A stretch of DNA of 11,790 bases from Methanosarcinales archaeon (lineage in GTDB: Archaea; Halobacteriota; Methanosarcinia; Methanotrichales; Methanotrichaceae): contig JAAEEW010000068.1 of NCBI GenBank assembly GCA_013415595.1, positions 1-11,790 of the forward strand. Reading direction: 5' to 3'. This document shows, in pieces, positions 6,636 through 11,790 of this stretch. Every line of letters begins with the position of its first letter. Positions within the stretch are counted from its first letter, which is position 1. Position numbers and translations under genes: made by a program. A model generated the notes under the pieces. It was given only the letters and a program-made list of their open reading frames with translations. It ran no database searches and was not told where the DNA came from.

Positions 6636-6938
6636 TCAGGACGCCCCGCCGGCCGGTTCCTGCTGGCCTGCCTTTTGCGATCGGTAGCGGAAGTACAGCG
6701 CAATTCCCGCCACAAAGCAGGCCAGGGAGACCAGGTTGGCCACGATGAGGATGCGGTTATGCAGGTATATGCCGTAGAGAAGCCACAGAAAGACGCCCAG
6801 GGAGAACTGATACATCATGGGCAGGCTCATATCCTCCACAGACCTGGTGCGCATGATCTTCAGGATCTGGGGCACGAAGCCGAACATGGTCAGCAGGGCA
6901 GCCAGGGCCCCCACCATCTCCCAGTAAACCGGGCTCAT
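6636..6938 (-). CDS. SemiSWEET-type PQ-loop transporter, copy B (canonical Trp/Asn pocket)
   Basis: A 100-residue three-helix protein of the SemiSWEET family. It has the PQ-loop FVPQILKIMRTRSVEDMS (21-38), the pocket tryptophan W52 in VFLWLLYG, and N68 in IVANLVSL, spaced 16 residues apart as in the structurally known Leptospira protein (W48/N64). It should therefore be a competent passive sugar or small-molecule transporter as a dimer; substrates in methanogens are unknown, and export or uptake cannot be told apart. Identity with copy A is highest over the PQ-loop and TM1. The start has a weak GGAGCG site just upstream. It lies 64 bp downstream of the DUF2284 gene on the same strand, probably in one transcript. 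Confidence 0.92.
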   Translation of the reverse strand: MSPVYWEMVGALAALLTMFGFVPQILKIMRTRSVEDMSLPMMYQFSLGVFLWLLYGIYLHNRILIVANLVSLACFVAGIALYFRYRSQKAGQQEPAGGAS

Positions 6939-7002
6939 CTCGCTCCAATGCCAGATTGCAGCACGCTCATAATGATCTCGATGATCTCGCCAGGCCGCCG
7001 GC

Positions 7003-7599
7003 TCAATCCAGCAGCACCAGGCCGAATAGCACCGGGCGTTCCTGGCGGGATTTCAGCACCTTGAGGTCGTAGCCGATGTTCTCCAGGGTCTTGAAGACGT
7101 CGATCCCGCAGGCCTCCATGGAGGGCCTCATCGTCTCCCGGTGCCTGCACCTGACCGCGTCCGTCAGGACCGGAGCCTCATCCCGCTCCAGCCGCTCCCC
7201 GGCCACACAGGTCTGGCACATCCGGCAGGGAAGGGGGCTCATGGCAAAAGCCTTGTAACACCCGCTGACGAAGGCCTGCCTCTCCAACTCGTGGACCGTC
7301 TTTTGAATGTCCATCAGGGATTCGTGCATATGATCCATGCCGACTGAAGGATCGGTCGAAGGGGGATCGGTCTCGAAGCGGGCCACCACCCCCAGTTGAT
7401 AATCCTTCAGGGCCCGTCTGGTCTCCTCCGGGGTGGGAGAGTAAGGAGGGCAGCACAGCCGCCGGCCAAAGTTGGGACATCCGTACCTGCACTTGAACCG
7501 GACCCAGTCGGAGACCACGATCTGATCGGCCGATATGGGCCGGATGTCCCCGTGCACGGCGCCCAGCACCTCCATCAGCTCATCCTGATTGGCTATCAT
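7003..7599 (-). CDS. DUF2284 predicted metal-binding protein
   Basis: A 198-residue cytoplasmic protein with the DUF2284 cysteine pattern: C37-x3-C41 in FKCRYGCPNFGRR, then C49-C50 followed by PPYSP, and a second cluster C125-x2-C128-x2-C131 (PCRMCQTC) with C151 and C164. This family is common in methanogens and other strict anaerobes, often described as a predicted metal-binding protein; the cysteines suggest an Fe-S cluster or zinc, but no function is established. Additional Cys114 lies in a SGCYKAF segment that is also family-typical. There is no membrane segment. It is the first gene of the group that continues into the two SemiSWEET genes. Upstream lies a cluster of AAGGATA repeats, one of which overlaps the probable TATA position. 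Confidence 0.88.
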   Translation of the reverse strand: MIANQDELMEVLGAVHGDIRPISADQIVVSDWVRFKCRYGCPNFGRRLCCPPYSPTPEETRRALKDYQLGVVARFETDPPSTDPSVGMDHMHESLMDIQKTVHELERQAFVSGCYKAFAMSPLPCRMCQTCVAGERLERDEAPVLTDAVRCRHRETMRPSMEACGIDVFKTLENIGYDLKVLKSRQERPVLFGLVLLD

Positions 7600-7606
7600 G
7601 GCCAGA

Positions 7607-7653
7607 TATCCTTTCCTTTGCAGGTCAATCTATCCTATCCTTGCCATATCCTT
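7607..7653 (-). repeat. AAGGATA repeat cluster upstream of the DUF2284 gene
   Basis: On the minus strand AAGGATA occurs at 7647-7653, 7636-7642 and 7607-7613, with a bare GGATA at 7631-7635. Two copies are 11 bp apart, about one helical turn. The copy nearest the gene (7607-7613) could also act as a ribosome site, and the farthest overlaps a TTAAGGATAT stretch that is a possible TATA box. It may be an operator or chance. Confidence 0.35.
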
Positions 7654-7718
7654 AACTCGCCTGGACTCCGATTTGCCAGTTAAGCCAGGTAGATAATGGA
7701 AATCATGGACTCGATACC

Positions 7719-8246
7719 TTAGAACGGCGGATTCCAGGCATCCTCGTCCTCATCTGCTGCTATCTGCCGATAGGTCAGCCCCAGCCACTCGGGATTGTCG
7801 TCTTCGACGTAGGTGGTCTCATTGTCCACCAGCTCGCCGTTGGATATCTCCTTTCCCCGGGGAGTCCCGCCCCAGCTCCACAGGTCGTTGGCCTTTGAGG
7901 ACGTGGAGGCTGCCGGCAGGTCCAGGTTGCTCTTCAGCCAGGCCCGGGCATTGTCCCCGCTGACGCTGCTGAAGCGATCTTCGCTCTGCTGGCTCAGGGC
8001 AGGCAGCATGGAGAGGGACACGTTCTCGGTGGCGTTGAGGGATGCACTGAGCGATTCGTTCAGAGATGCGTTAAGCGACGCATTCAGCGATGCGTTCAGA
8101 GACGCATTGAGGGAATCGTTCTGAGACGAGTTTTGCGAGCCGTTCAGGGATGTGATGTCGCTGCCTTCCAGGGCCCCCATCTGGGCAACGGCCATTCCGG
8201 ACAGGACCAGCACCATCAACACCGTTAAGAGGGGTCTCATTTTCAC
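7719..8246 (-). CDS. Secreted protein with a period-4 N-glycosylation sequon array
   Basis: A 175-residue protein I do not recognise by family. Residues 1-21 form a Sec signal peptide: basic start (K2, R4), hydrophobic core 5-17, likely cleavage after AVA (19-21) before Q22. There is no cysteine after the signal, so it is not a bacterial-type lipoprotein, and no C-terminal membrane anchor. Residues 35-77 carry Asn at 35, 39, 43, 47, 51, 55, 59, 63, 71 and 75, each in an N-x-S/T sequon; position 67 of the same register is Ser. An eleventh sequon is N142 (NET). The rest is acidic and Trp/Pro-containing, ending DAWNPPF. Archaeal surface proteins are N-glycosylated on such sequons, so a densely glycosylated stretch at the cell envelope is likely. 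The start may be M1 or M3; a GGGTGA lies just upstream, and a TATA-like element is at 8265-8272. Confidence 0.85.
   Translation of the reverse strand: MKMRPLLTVLMVLVLSGMAVAQMGALEGSDITSLNGSQNSSQNDSLNASLNASLNASLNASLNESLSASLNATENVSLSMLPALSQQSEDRFSSVSGDNARAWLKSNLDLPAASTSSKANDLWSWGGTPRGKEISNGELVDNETTYVEDDNPEWLGLTYRQIAADEDEDAWNPPF
8016..8144 (-). repeat. 12-bp coding tandem repeat with 24-bp higher-order unit
   Basis: This encodes residues 35-77 of the secreted protein. Each 12-bp unit gives Asn-x-Ser/Thr-Leu or a close variant. In the middle, codons alternate between AAT GCG and AAC GCA in successive units, so the repeat that multiplied is probably a 24-bp pair. One unit has AGT where AAT is expected, turning the Asn to Ser at residue 67. 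Confidence 0.85.
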
Positions 8247-8332
8247 CCTGGTTATCGTCAGGTGCGATAAAGATCTTTCCCCGCCCCGGACCCCGGCCAG
8301 CCTGAAGCCTGGAGAGCCTGCTGACCTCGCCT

Positions 8333-8340
8333 AAAAAAAA
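8333..8340 (-). terminator. Oligo-T terminator downstream of the HTH regulator
   Basis: A run of eight T on the minus strand, about 95 bp past the regulator's stop and upstream of the secreted-protein gene on the same strand. Archaeal RNA polymerase stops at such T-runs without a hairpin. The remaining gap (8247-8433) shows no gene. Confidence 0.55.
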
Positions 8341-8433
8341 CGGATCTGGAGGGTCGGCCAACCCTTGAAGCCTTGCCTCCCATCCCAGGCCATCCCGTCT
8401 TTCAGGTCCCCGGCCCCCTGTCCTATCAGGATA

Positions 8434-8949
8434 TCACTCGATCTTCCTGGCCGCCACCTCGATGGCCCTCATCACGCTCTCCCGGGGACTGATGGTGGCT
8501 ACAGGGATGGTGAGCAGCTTCTCCACGGTGGGGCTGACGATGGGGGCGCAGACCAGGGCGGCCGCCCCGTCCCTCTCCGCCCGGATGGCGGCGATGATGG
8601 CCTCCTCGATGTTGGTGGCCGAGTACTCCCGGAGGACCAGGATCCTGTCCCCCAGGCGCATCTTCTTCTCCTCGATCTTGTCCAGCACCGGCCGGGCGGC
8701 GATTATGGCGATGAACTTGCCCTCTGAGCCCTCCAGTTGCCTGATGGTGCGCACGATCTGCCGCAGAGTGGTGATGTTGGGCTCCCGGTGCCCGGAGAGA
8801 ATCTTGTAAAGGGTGCTCTGGGGTATGGTGGAGACCCGGCTGAACTCCCGGGCGCTGAGCCCCAGCTCAGACAGGACGTCCTTTAGCACATCGCGCAGAG
8901 CTTCGTCCGACTGGAAGGCCGCCCTCATCACCCTCTCGGCATTGGGCAT
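8434..8949 (-). CDS. HTH transcriptional regulator with C-terminal sensing-like domain, divergent to cysteate synthase
   Basis: A 171-residue protein starting at MPNAERV. Residues about 19-70 form a lambda-repressor/XRE-like helix-turn-helix: LSAREFSRVSTIPQSTLYKILSG (31-53) is the classic helix-turn-recognition-helix, followed by REPNITTLRQIVRTI. The C-terminal half (about 78-171) is an alpha/beta domain ending in VATISPRESVMRAIEVAARKI, which recalls the PrpR-N/receiver-like sensing fold seen in some archaeal HTH proteins; that is a weak resemblance. The frame remains open upstream to 9087, but those 46 residues are low-quality, and a TATA box lies 27 bp before the ATG at 8949, so the shorter, leaderless start is chosen. 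It faces the cysteate synthase gene across a 284-bp intergenic region, making it a candidate regulator of that operon and of itself. Confidence 0.85.
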   Translation of the reverse strand: MPNAERVMRAAFQSDEALRDVLKDVLSELGLSAREFSRVSTIPQSTLYKILSGHREPNITTLRQIVRTIRQLEGSEGKFIAIIAARPVLDKIEEKKMRLGDRILVLREYSATNIEEAIIAAIRAERDGAAALVCAPIVSPTVEKLLTIPVATISPRESVMRAIEVAARKIE

Positions 8950-8970
8950 ACTATTGTAGTAAGTCTCCCG

Positions 8971-8980
8971 GATATTTGTA
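8971..8980 (-). promoter_or_regulatory. TATA box of the HTH regulator gene
   Basis: The minus strand reads TACAAATATC, centred about 27 bp before the ATG at 8949. GTACAAAT here (8974-8981) recurs on the plus strand at 9144-9151, in the same intergenic region. Confidence 0.6.
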
Positions 8981-9143
8981 CTTTTGGGTTCAACTGTGCC
9001 CCCGAGCCTGAGGCCAGCCAAAACCATGGCGATGTATGCCGGTGTAAGCCAGCTTTCAGGGAGCCCGCCCGGCCCTAATTTGTGCATGAAGTGACCTAAC
9101 TAACCGAACAATGGTGTAATAAATGGCAGATGATCGTCGGATA

Positions 9144-9156
9144 GTACAAATTAAAT
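9144..9156 (+). promoter_or_regulatory. Upstream AT-rich box with GTACAAAT, possible second promoter or operator
   Basis: GTACAAATTAAAT matches the eight bases GTACAAAT of the regulator's own TATA region. If it is a TATA box, transcription would begin near 9180, just before an alternative in-frame ATG at 9186. It could equally be a binding site shared by the two promoters. Confidence 0.4.
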
Positions 9157-9204
9157 CGCCGTACTGACCCAATAAGGATAAACAAATGGGCGAAATAGAA
9201 AATG

Positions 9205-9211
9205 TTATATG
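9205..9211 (+). promoter_or_regulatory. TATA box of the cysteate synthase operon
   Basis: TTATATG is centred about 26 bp before the ATG at 9234, the leaderless spacing seen for other genes here. No Shine-Dalgarno sequence precedes that ATG. This decides for 9234 over the upstream ATG at 9186. Confidence 0.6.
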
Positions 9212-9233
9212 TGGTCCTGACAGGCTTTTGAAC

Positions 9234-10469
9234 ATGGGTGAATATCTACTGAGGTGCGCCGGCTGCGGAGCTGTCCAGCCTGAAGGGGCCTTGCGCTGCC
9301 AGGAGGACGACGGGCTGCTGCGGACGGAGTACAAAAGGAAGCAGCTAAGTCCAGCAGACCTGCCCGGCATCTGGACCTTCATCGACTGGCTGCCGGTCAG
9401 GGGACCCCTCACCTCAGGTGACAAGCCCGTTGCCTTCCAGAGCACCGACCTGGCCCGGGAGCTGGGGCTGGAGAACCTGTGGATAAGCTTCTCCGGCTAC
9501 TGGCCGGAACGGGGGGCCCGGATCAGGACCTGCAGCTTCAAGGAGCTGGAAGCGGCCCCCACCATGCAGCGACTGCAGGAGGCGGGCGACGGCCGGGTGC
9601 TGGTGGTGGCCTCGGCCGGAAACACCGCCCGCTCCTTCGCCGAGACCGCTTCCCTGACCGGCCAGCCCCTGGTGCTGGTGGTGCCGAAGAGGTCCATGCA
9701 CCGGCTGTGGATCACCGCCGAGAGGGGGAACATATGCCTGGTGGGCGTGGACGGCGACTACAACCAGGCCATAGCCCTGGGGGAGAAGATCTCCTCCCGG
9801 CCGGGTTTCGTTGCCGAGGGCGGAGCCCGGAACGTGGCCCGCCGGGACGGCATGGGCACTGTGGTCCTGGACGCCGCGTTGACCTCAGGGACCATCCCCG
9901 GGCACTACTTCCAGGCCATCGGCAGCGGAACGGGGGGGATCGCCGCCTGGGAGGCCTCCATGCGCCTGGTCCAGGACGGCCGGTTCGGCTCCAACCTGCC
10001 CAGGCTGCACCTGGCCCAGAACCTGCCCTGCGCCCCCATCTACTCCATCCGGCACGGGGGAGAGGTGGACCGGAGCTGCCCCCAGGATATGTACGACGAC
10101 GTGCTCTTCAACCGCCATCCGCCCTACGAGGTCAGGGGCGGGGTGAAAGACGCCCTGCTCGCCACCGGCGGGGATGTTTGCGGGATTACCAACCAGGAAG
10201 CAGAGGCGGCTCAAAGGCTCTTCCAGGAGATGGAAGATATCGATATACTGCCCGCAGCCGCCGTGGCCGTGGCCGCTTTGAAGAAGGCGGCCATATTCGG
10301 GGACATAAAGCCGCACGAGCAGGTGCTGCTCAACGTGACCGGCGGCGGAATGGACAGGCTGAAGCAGGATTTCACTATCAACTACTTGAAATGCGACATC
10401 CCGGCGGATTCCTCTGCCCCGGTGGAGGAGATCCATAGGGAGATAAACGAAGTTCTGGGAAGGATTTAA
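9234..10469 (+). CDS. Cysteate synthase (coenzyme M biosynthesis)
   Basis: A PLP fold-type II enzyme of 411 residues, derived from threonine synthase. It makes L-cysteate from O-phospho-L-serine and sulfite, the committed step of the coenzyme M route in Methanosarcinales and Methanomicrobiales (EC 2.5.1.76). The Schiff-base lysine is K103 in TCSFKELEA, preceded by FSGYWPERGA; SAGNTAR (127-133) contacts substrate and cofactor, GGARNVARR lies near 197-205, and GSGTGG (230-235) holds the PLP phosphate. The N-terminus has a Cys8-x2-Cys11-x10-Cys22 set, zinc-finger-like. The SFKELEA and GYWPE stretches separate it, as I recall the family, from true threonine synthase. The frame extends to an ATG at 9186, but the TATA box and the family-like beginning MGEYLLRCAGCG favour 9234. 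Its TAA overlaps the next gene's ATG (TAATG), so it heads a tightly coupled operon. Confidence 0.93.
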   Translation: MGEYLLRCAGCGAVQPEGALRCQEDDGLLRTEYKRKQLSPADLPGIWTFIDWLPVRGPLTSGDKPVAFQSTDLARELGLENLWISFSGYWPERGARIRTCSFKELEAAPTMQRLQEAGDGRVLVVASAGNTARSFAETASLTGQPLVLVVPKRSMHRLWITAERGNICLVGVDGDYNQAIALGEKISSRPGFVAEGGARNVARRDGMGTVVLDAALTSGTIPGHYFQAIGSGTGGIAAWEASMRLVQDGRFGSNLPRLHLAQNLPCAPIYSIRHGGEVDRSCPQDMYDDVLFNRHPPYEVRGGVKDALLATGGDVCGITNQEAEAAQRLFQEMEDIDILPAAAVAVAALKKAAIFGDIKPHEQVLLNVTGGGMDRLKQDFTINYLKCDIPADSSAPVEEIHREINEVLGRI

Positions 10470-11230
10470 TGAACCACATCAATCTTACCATCGAGGGCGG
10501 GGTGGACAAGGACGGCCTACCGGAGGCCGTAGACCATATCGAGATTGCCAGCGGAGAGATCATAGGCATCGTGGGGCCCACGGGCTCAGGAAAGAGCACC
10601 CTGATCGGCGACCTGGAGCAGTTCGCCCAGGGCGACACCTCCTCCCACCGCAGAATTCTGATCAACGGCCGGCCGCCGGACCAGGAGATCAGGACCGATC
10701 CCCGCAAGAAGCCGGTGGCCCAGCTATCCCAGAACATGCACTTCCTGGCGGACATGACGGTGCAGGAGTTCTTGCTCATGCACGCCAAGAGCCGGGGCAA
10801 GGACCCGGCTCTCGCGGAGAGGGTCATTTCTCTGGCCAATACCCTCACCGGCGAGCCGGTCCGCCCCGACCATCCATTGACCATCCTCAGCGGCGGCCAG
10901 TCCCGGGCCCTGATGACCGCAGACATAGCGGTGATCAGCGACTCTCCCAGAGTCCTGATCGACGAGATCGAGAACGCCGGGATCAAGAAGCAGGAGGCTT
11001 TGAACCTCCTCTCCGGAGAGGGAAAGATCGTGGTGGTGGTCACCCACGACCCCATGCTGGCCCTGATGACCTCCTCTCGCATCGTGATGAAGAACGGCGG
11101 CATAATCAAGGTGATCAAGACCAGCGAGGGCGAGAAGAGCGTCTGGCAGGAGCTGGCCAGGGTGGACCAGTGGCTGATATCCCTGCGGGAGACCATCCGC
11201 CGGGGCGAGGCGGTGGGGGCTGCCCTTTGA
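10469..11230 (+). CDS. ABC-type ATPase, no permease nearby
   Basis: A 253-residue single ABC cassette: Walker A GPTGSGKS (36-43), Q-loop around Q88, signature LSGGQSRAL (140-148), Walker B VLIDEIENAG (162-171) with E166, and H-loop H193. All catalytic residues are present, so it should hydrolyse ATP as a dimer. The Walker B/D-loop region is unusual: IEN-AGIKK replaces the common EPT-SALD of transporters. No membrane protein is encoded next to it in the window, so it may belong to a soluble ABC ATPase group acting in assembly or maturation; a permease beyond the window cannot be excluded. The C-terminal part after 210 contains an added helical segment (about 222-248). GGAAGGA precedes the ATG, which overlaps the cysteate synthase stop; its own TGA overlaps the next gene's TTG. 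Confidence 0.88.
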   Translation: MNHINLTIEGGVDKDGLPEAVDHIEIASGEIIGIVGPTGSGKSTLIGDLEQFAQGDTSSHRRILINGRPPDQEIRTDPRKKPVAQLSQNMHFLADMTVQEFLLMHAKSRGKDPALAERVISLANTLTGEPVRPDHPLTILSGGQSRALMTADIAVISDSPRVLIDEIENAGIKKQEALNLLSGEGKIVVVVTHDPMLALMTSSRIVMKNGGIIKVIKTSEGEKSVWQELARVDQWLISLRETIRRGEAVGAAL

Positions 11231-11790
11231 AGCTGGTGGTGGTGGCGGGGACCCCCGGTTCGGGAAAGACCTCGGTCCTCATGCACACGGCCCGGGCCCT
11301 CCAGGAGTGGGGAGCTAGGCCGGCGGTGGTGAAGGTGGACTGTCTGTGGACCGAGGACGACCGCCGCTTCGAGAGGCTGAACCTGCCGGTTCATGTGGCC
11401 CTGGCCAGAGACATGTGTCCCGACCACTACTCCATCTACAACACCGAAGAGATGCTGGACTGGGCGGCGGCCAGAGAGGCGGACGTGCTGCTGAACGAGA
11501 CTGCCGGACTGTGCCTCCGCTGTGCCCCTTACCCGGACCAGTGTCTGGCGGCCTGCGTCATCGACGTGACCACGGGCCCAAACACCCCCCTGAAGGTGGG
11601 CCCCCTGCTTACCACGGCAGACGTGGTGGTGACCACCAAGGGCGACCTGGTCTCCCAGGCGGAGCGGGAAGTCTTCCGGGAGCGGGTGCTGGAGGCCAAC
11701 CCGGACTGCCGGATCGTGGAGGCCAACGGGCTGTCCGGCCGGGGGGCTTCCGAGCTGGCGGAGATCATCCGGGGCTGGCCGGAGGTGGAG
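11227..11790 (+). CDS. HypB/UreG-like P-loop protein with Cys cluster, 3'-truncated by the window edge
   Basis: An open frame of 188 codons from a TTG that overlaps the ABC gene's TGA (TTGA) to the last base; because it lacks both an ATG at its start and a stop, it is easily overlooked. Walker A is GTPGSGKT (8-15). Residues 31-39 (RPAVVKVDC) form the next strand, NETAG (90-94) matches the switch II region of the SIMIBI class, and the stretch about 111-141 (VIDVTTGPNTPLKVG to TTKGDL) parallels HypB, where NKxD is replaced by TKGD (137-140). Conserved-looking cysteines are C39, C64, C96, C99, C106 and C110. HypB, UreG and CooC proteins deliver nickel to enzyme centres using GTP or ATP, so a metal-centre maturation role is a reasonable inference, not proven. 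A pairing with the upstream ABC ATPase and cysteate synthase suggests a link to coenzyme M or methyl-coenzyme M reductase. Confidence 0.85.
   Translation, partial: MKLVVVAGTPGSGKTSVLMHTARALQEWGARPAVVKVDCLWTEDDRRFERLNLPVHVALARDMCPDHYSIYNTEEMLDWAAAREADVLLNETAGLCLRCAPYPDQCLAACVIDVTTGPNTPLKVGPLLTTADVVVTTKGDLVSQAEREVFRERVLEANPDCRIVEANGLSGRGASELAEIIRGWPEVE

Noticed and set aside
6527..6748. Small plus-strand frame between and into the SemiSWEET genes
   Set aside because: It contains a 12-bp duplication and then runs antisense through the C-terminus of copy B with a Pro/Arg-rich tail; no promoter or ribosome site supports it.
8950..9087. N-terminal extension of the HTH regulator (46 more codons)
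   Set aside because: It covers the TATA box placed 27 bp before the ATG at 8949 and its residues do not look like a folded domain.
10378..11427. 349-codon minus-strand frame across the ABC ATPase and P-loop gene
   Set aside because: It spans the junction of two overlapping plus-strand genes with intact Walker motifs; the translation is Ser/Pro/Arg-rich and has no domain.

Overview
The window looks like about 11.8 kb of a GC-rich euryarchaeal methanogen chromosome. I suggest a Methanothrix (Methanosaeta)-like member of the Methanosarcinales; that assignment is inference. The reasons are: a clear cysteate synthase, the committed enzyme of the phosphoserine route to coenzyme M known from Methanosarcinales and Methanomicrobiales; archaeal TATA boxes centred about 26-28 bp upstream of several start codons, the leaderless pattern; short T-rich ends; and archaeal-type families such as DUF2284 and COG2509-like FAD proteins. 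No tRNA, rRNA, CRISPR array or insertion sequence was seen.

Layout. Positions 1-630 (+) hold the 3' part of a PLP aminotransferase, followed by a nitroreductase (836-1393, +). A 16-bp tandem repeat (1505-1568) lies before a minus-strand block: msrA (1645-2127), a cysteine-rich FAD dehydrogenase (2215-3594), an ICMT-like membrane methyltransferase (3739-4374) and, one base upstream of it, an unrecognised soluble protein (4376-4885). A roughly 400-bp gap leads to a soluble SAM methyltransferase (5287-6078, +). Convergent to it is a minus-strand group: DUF2284 metal-binding protein (7003-7599) and two tandem SemiSWEET-type PQ-loop transporters (6636-6938 and 6109-6423). Upstream of these on the same strand is a secreted protein carrying an N-glycosylation sequon every fourth residue (7719-8246), then an HTH regulator (8434-8949, -).

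The last 2.6 kb is the most coherent unit. It runs divergently from the HTH regulator: cysteate synthase (9234-10469), a permease-less ABC-type ATPase (10469-11230) and a HypB/UreG-like P-loop protein with a cysteine cluster (11227 to the window end). Both junctions overlap (TAATG and TTGA), so the three are almost certainly co-translated. The third gene starts with TTG and runs off the window, so it is easy to miss.

Most interesting points: (1) the coupling of coenzyme M biosynthesis to a two-NTPase module that resembles metallocentre-maturation machinery, with a candidate divergent regulator; (2) a SemiSWEET pair in which one copy keeps the substrate-site Asn and the other has Ser; (3) the period-4 sequon array, built at DNA level from a 24-bp double unit.
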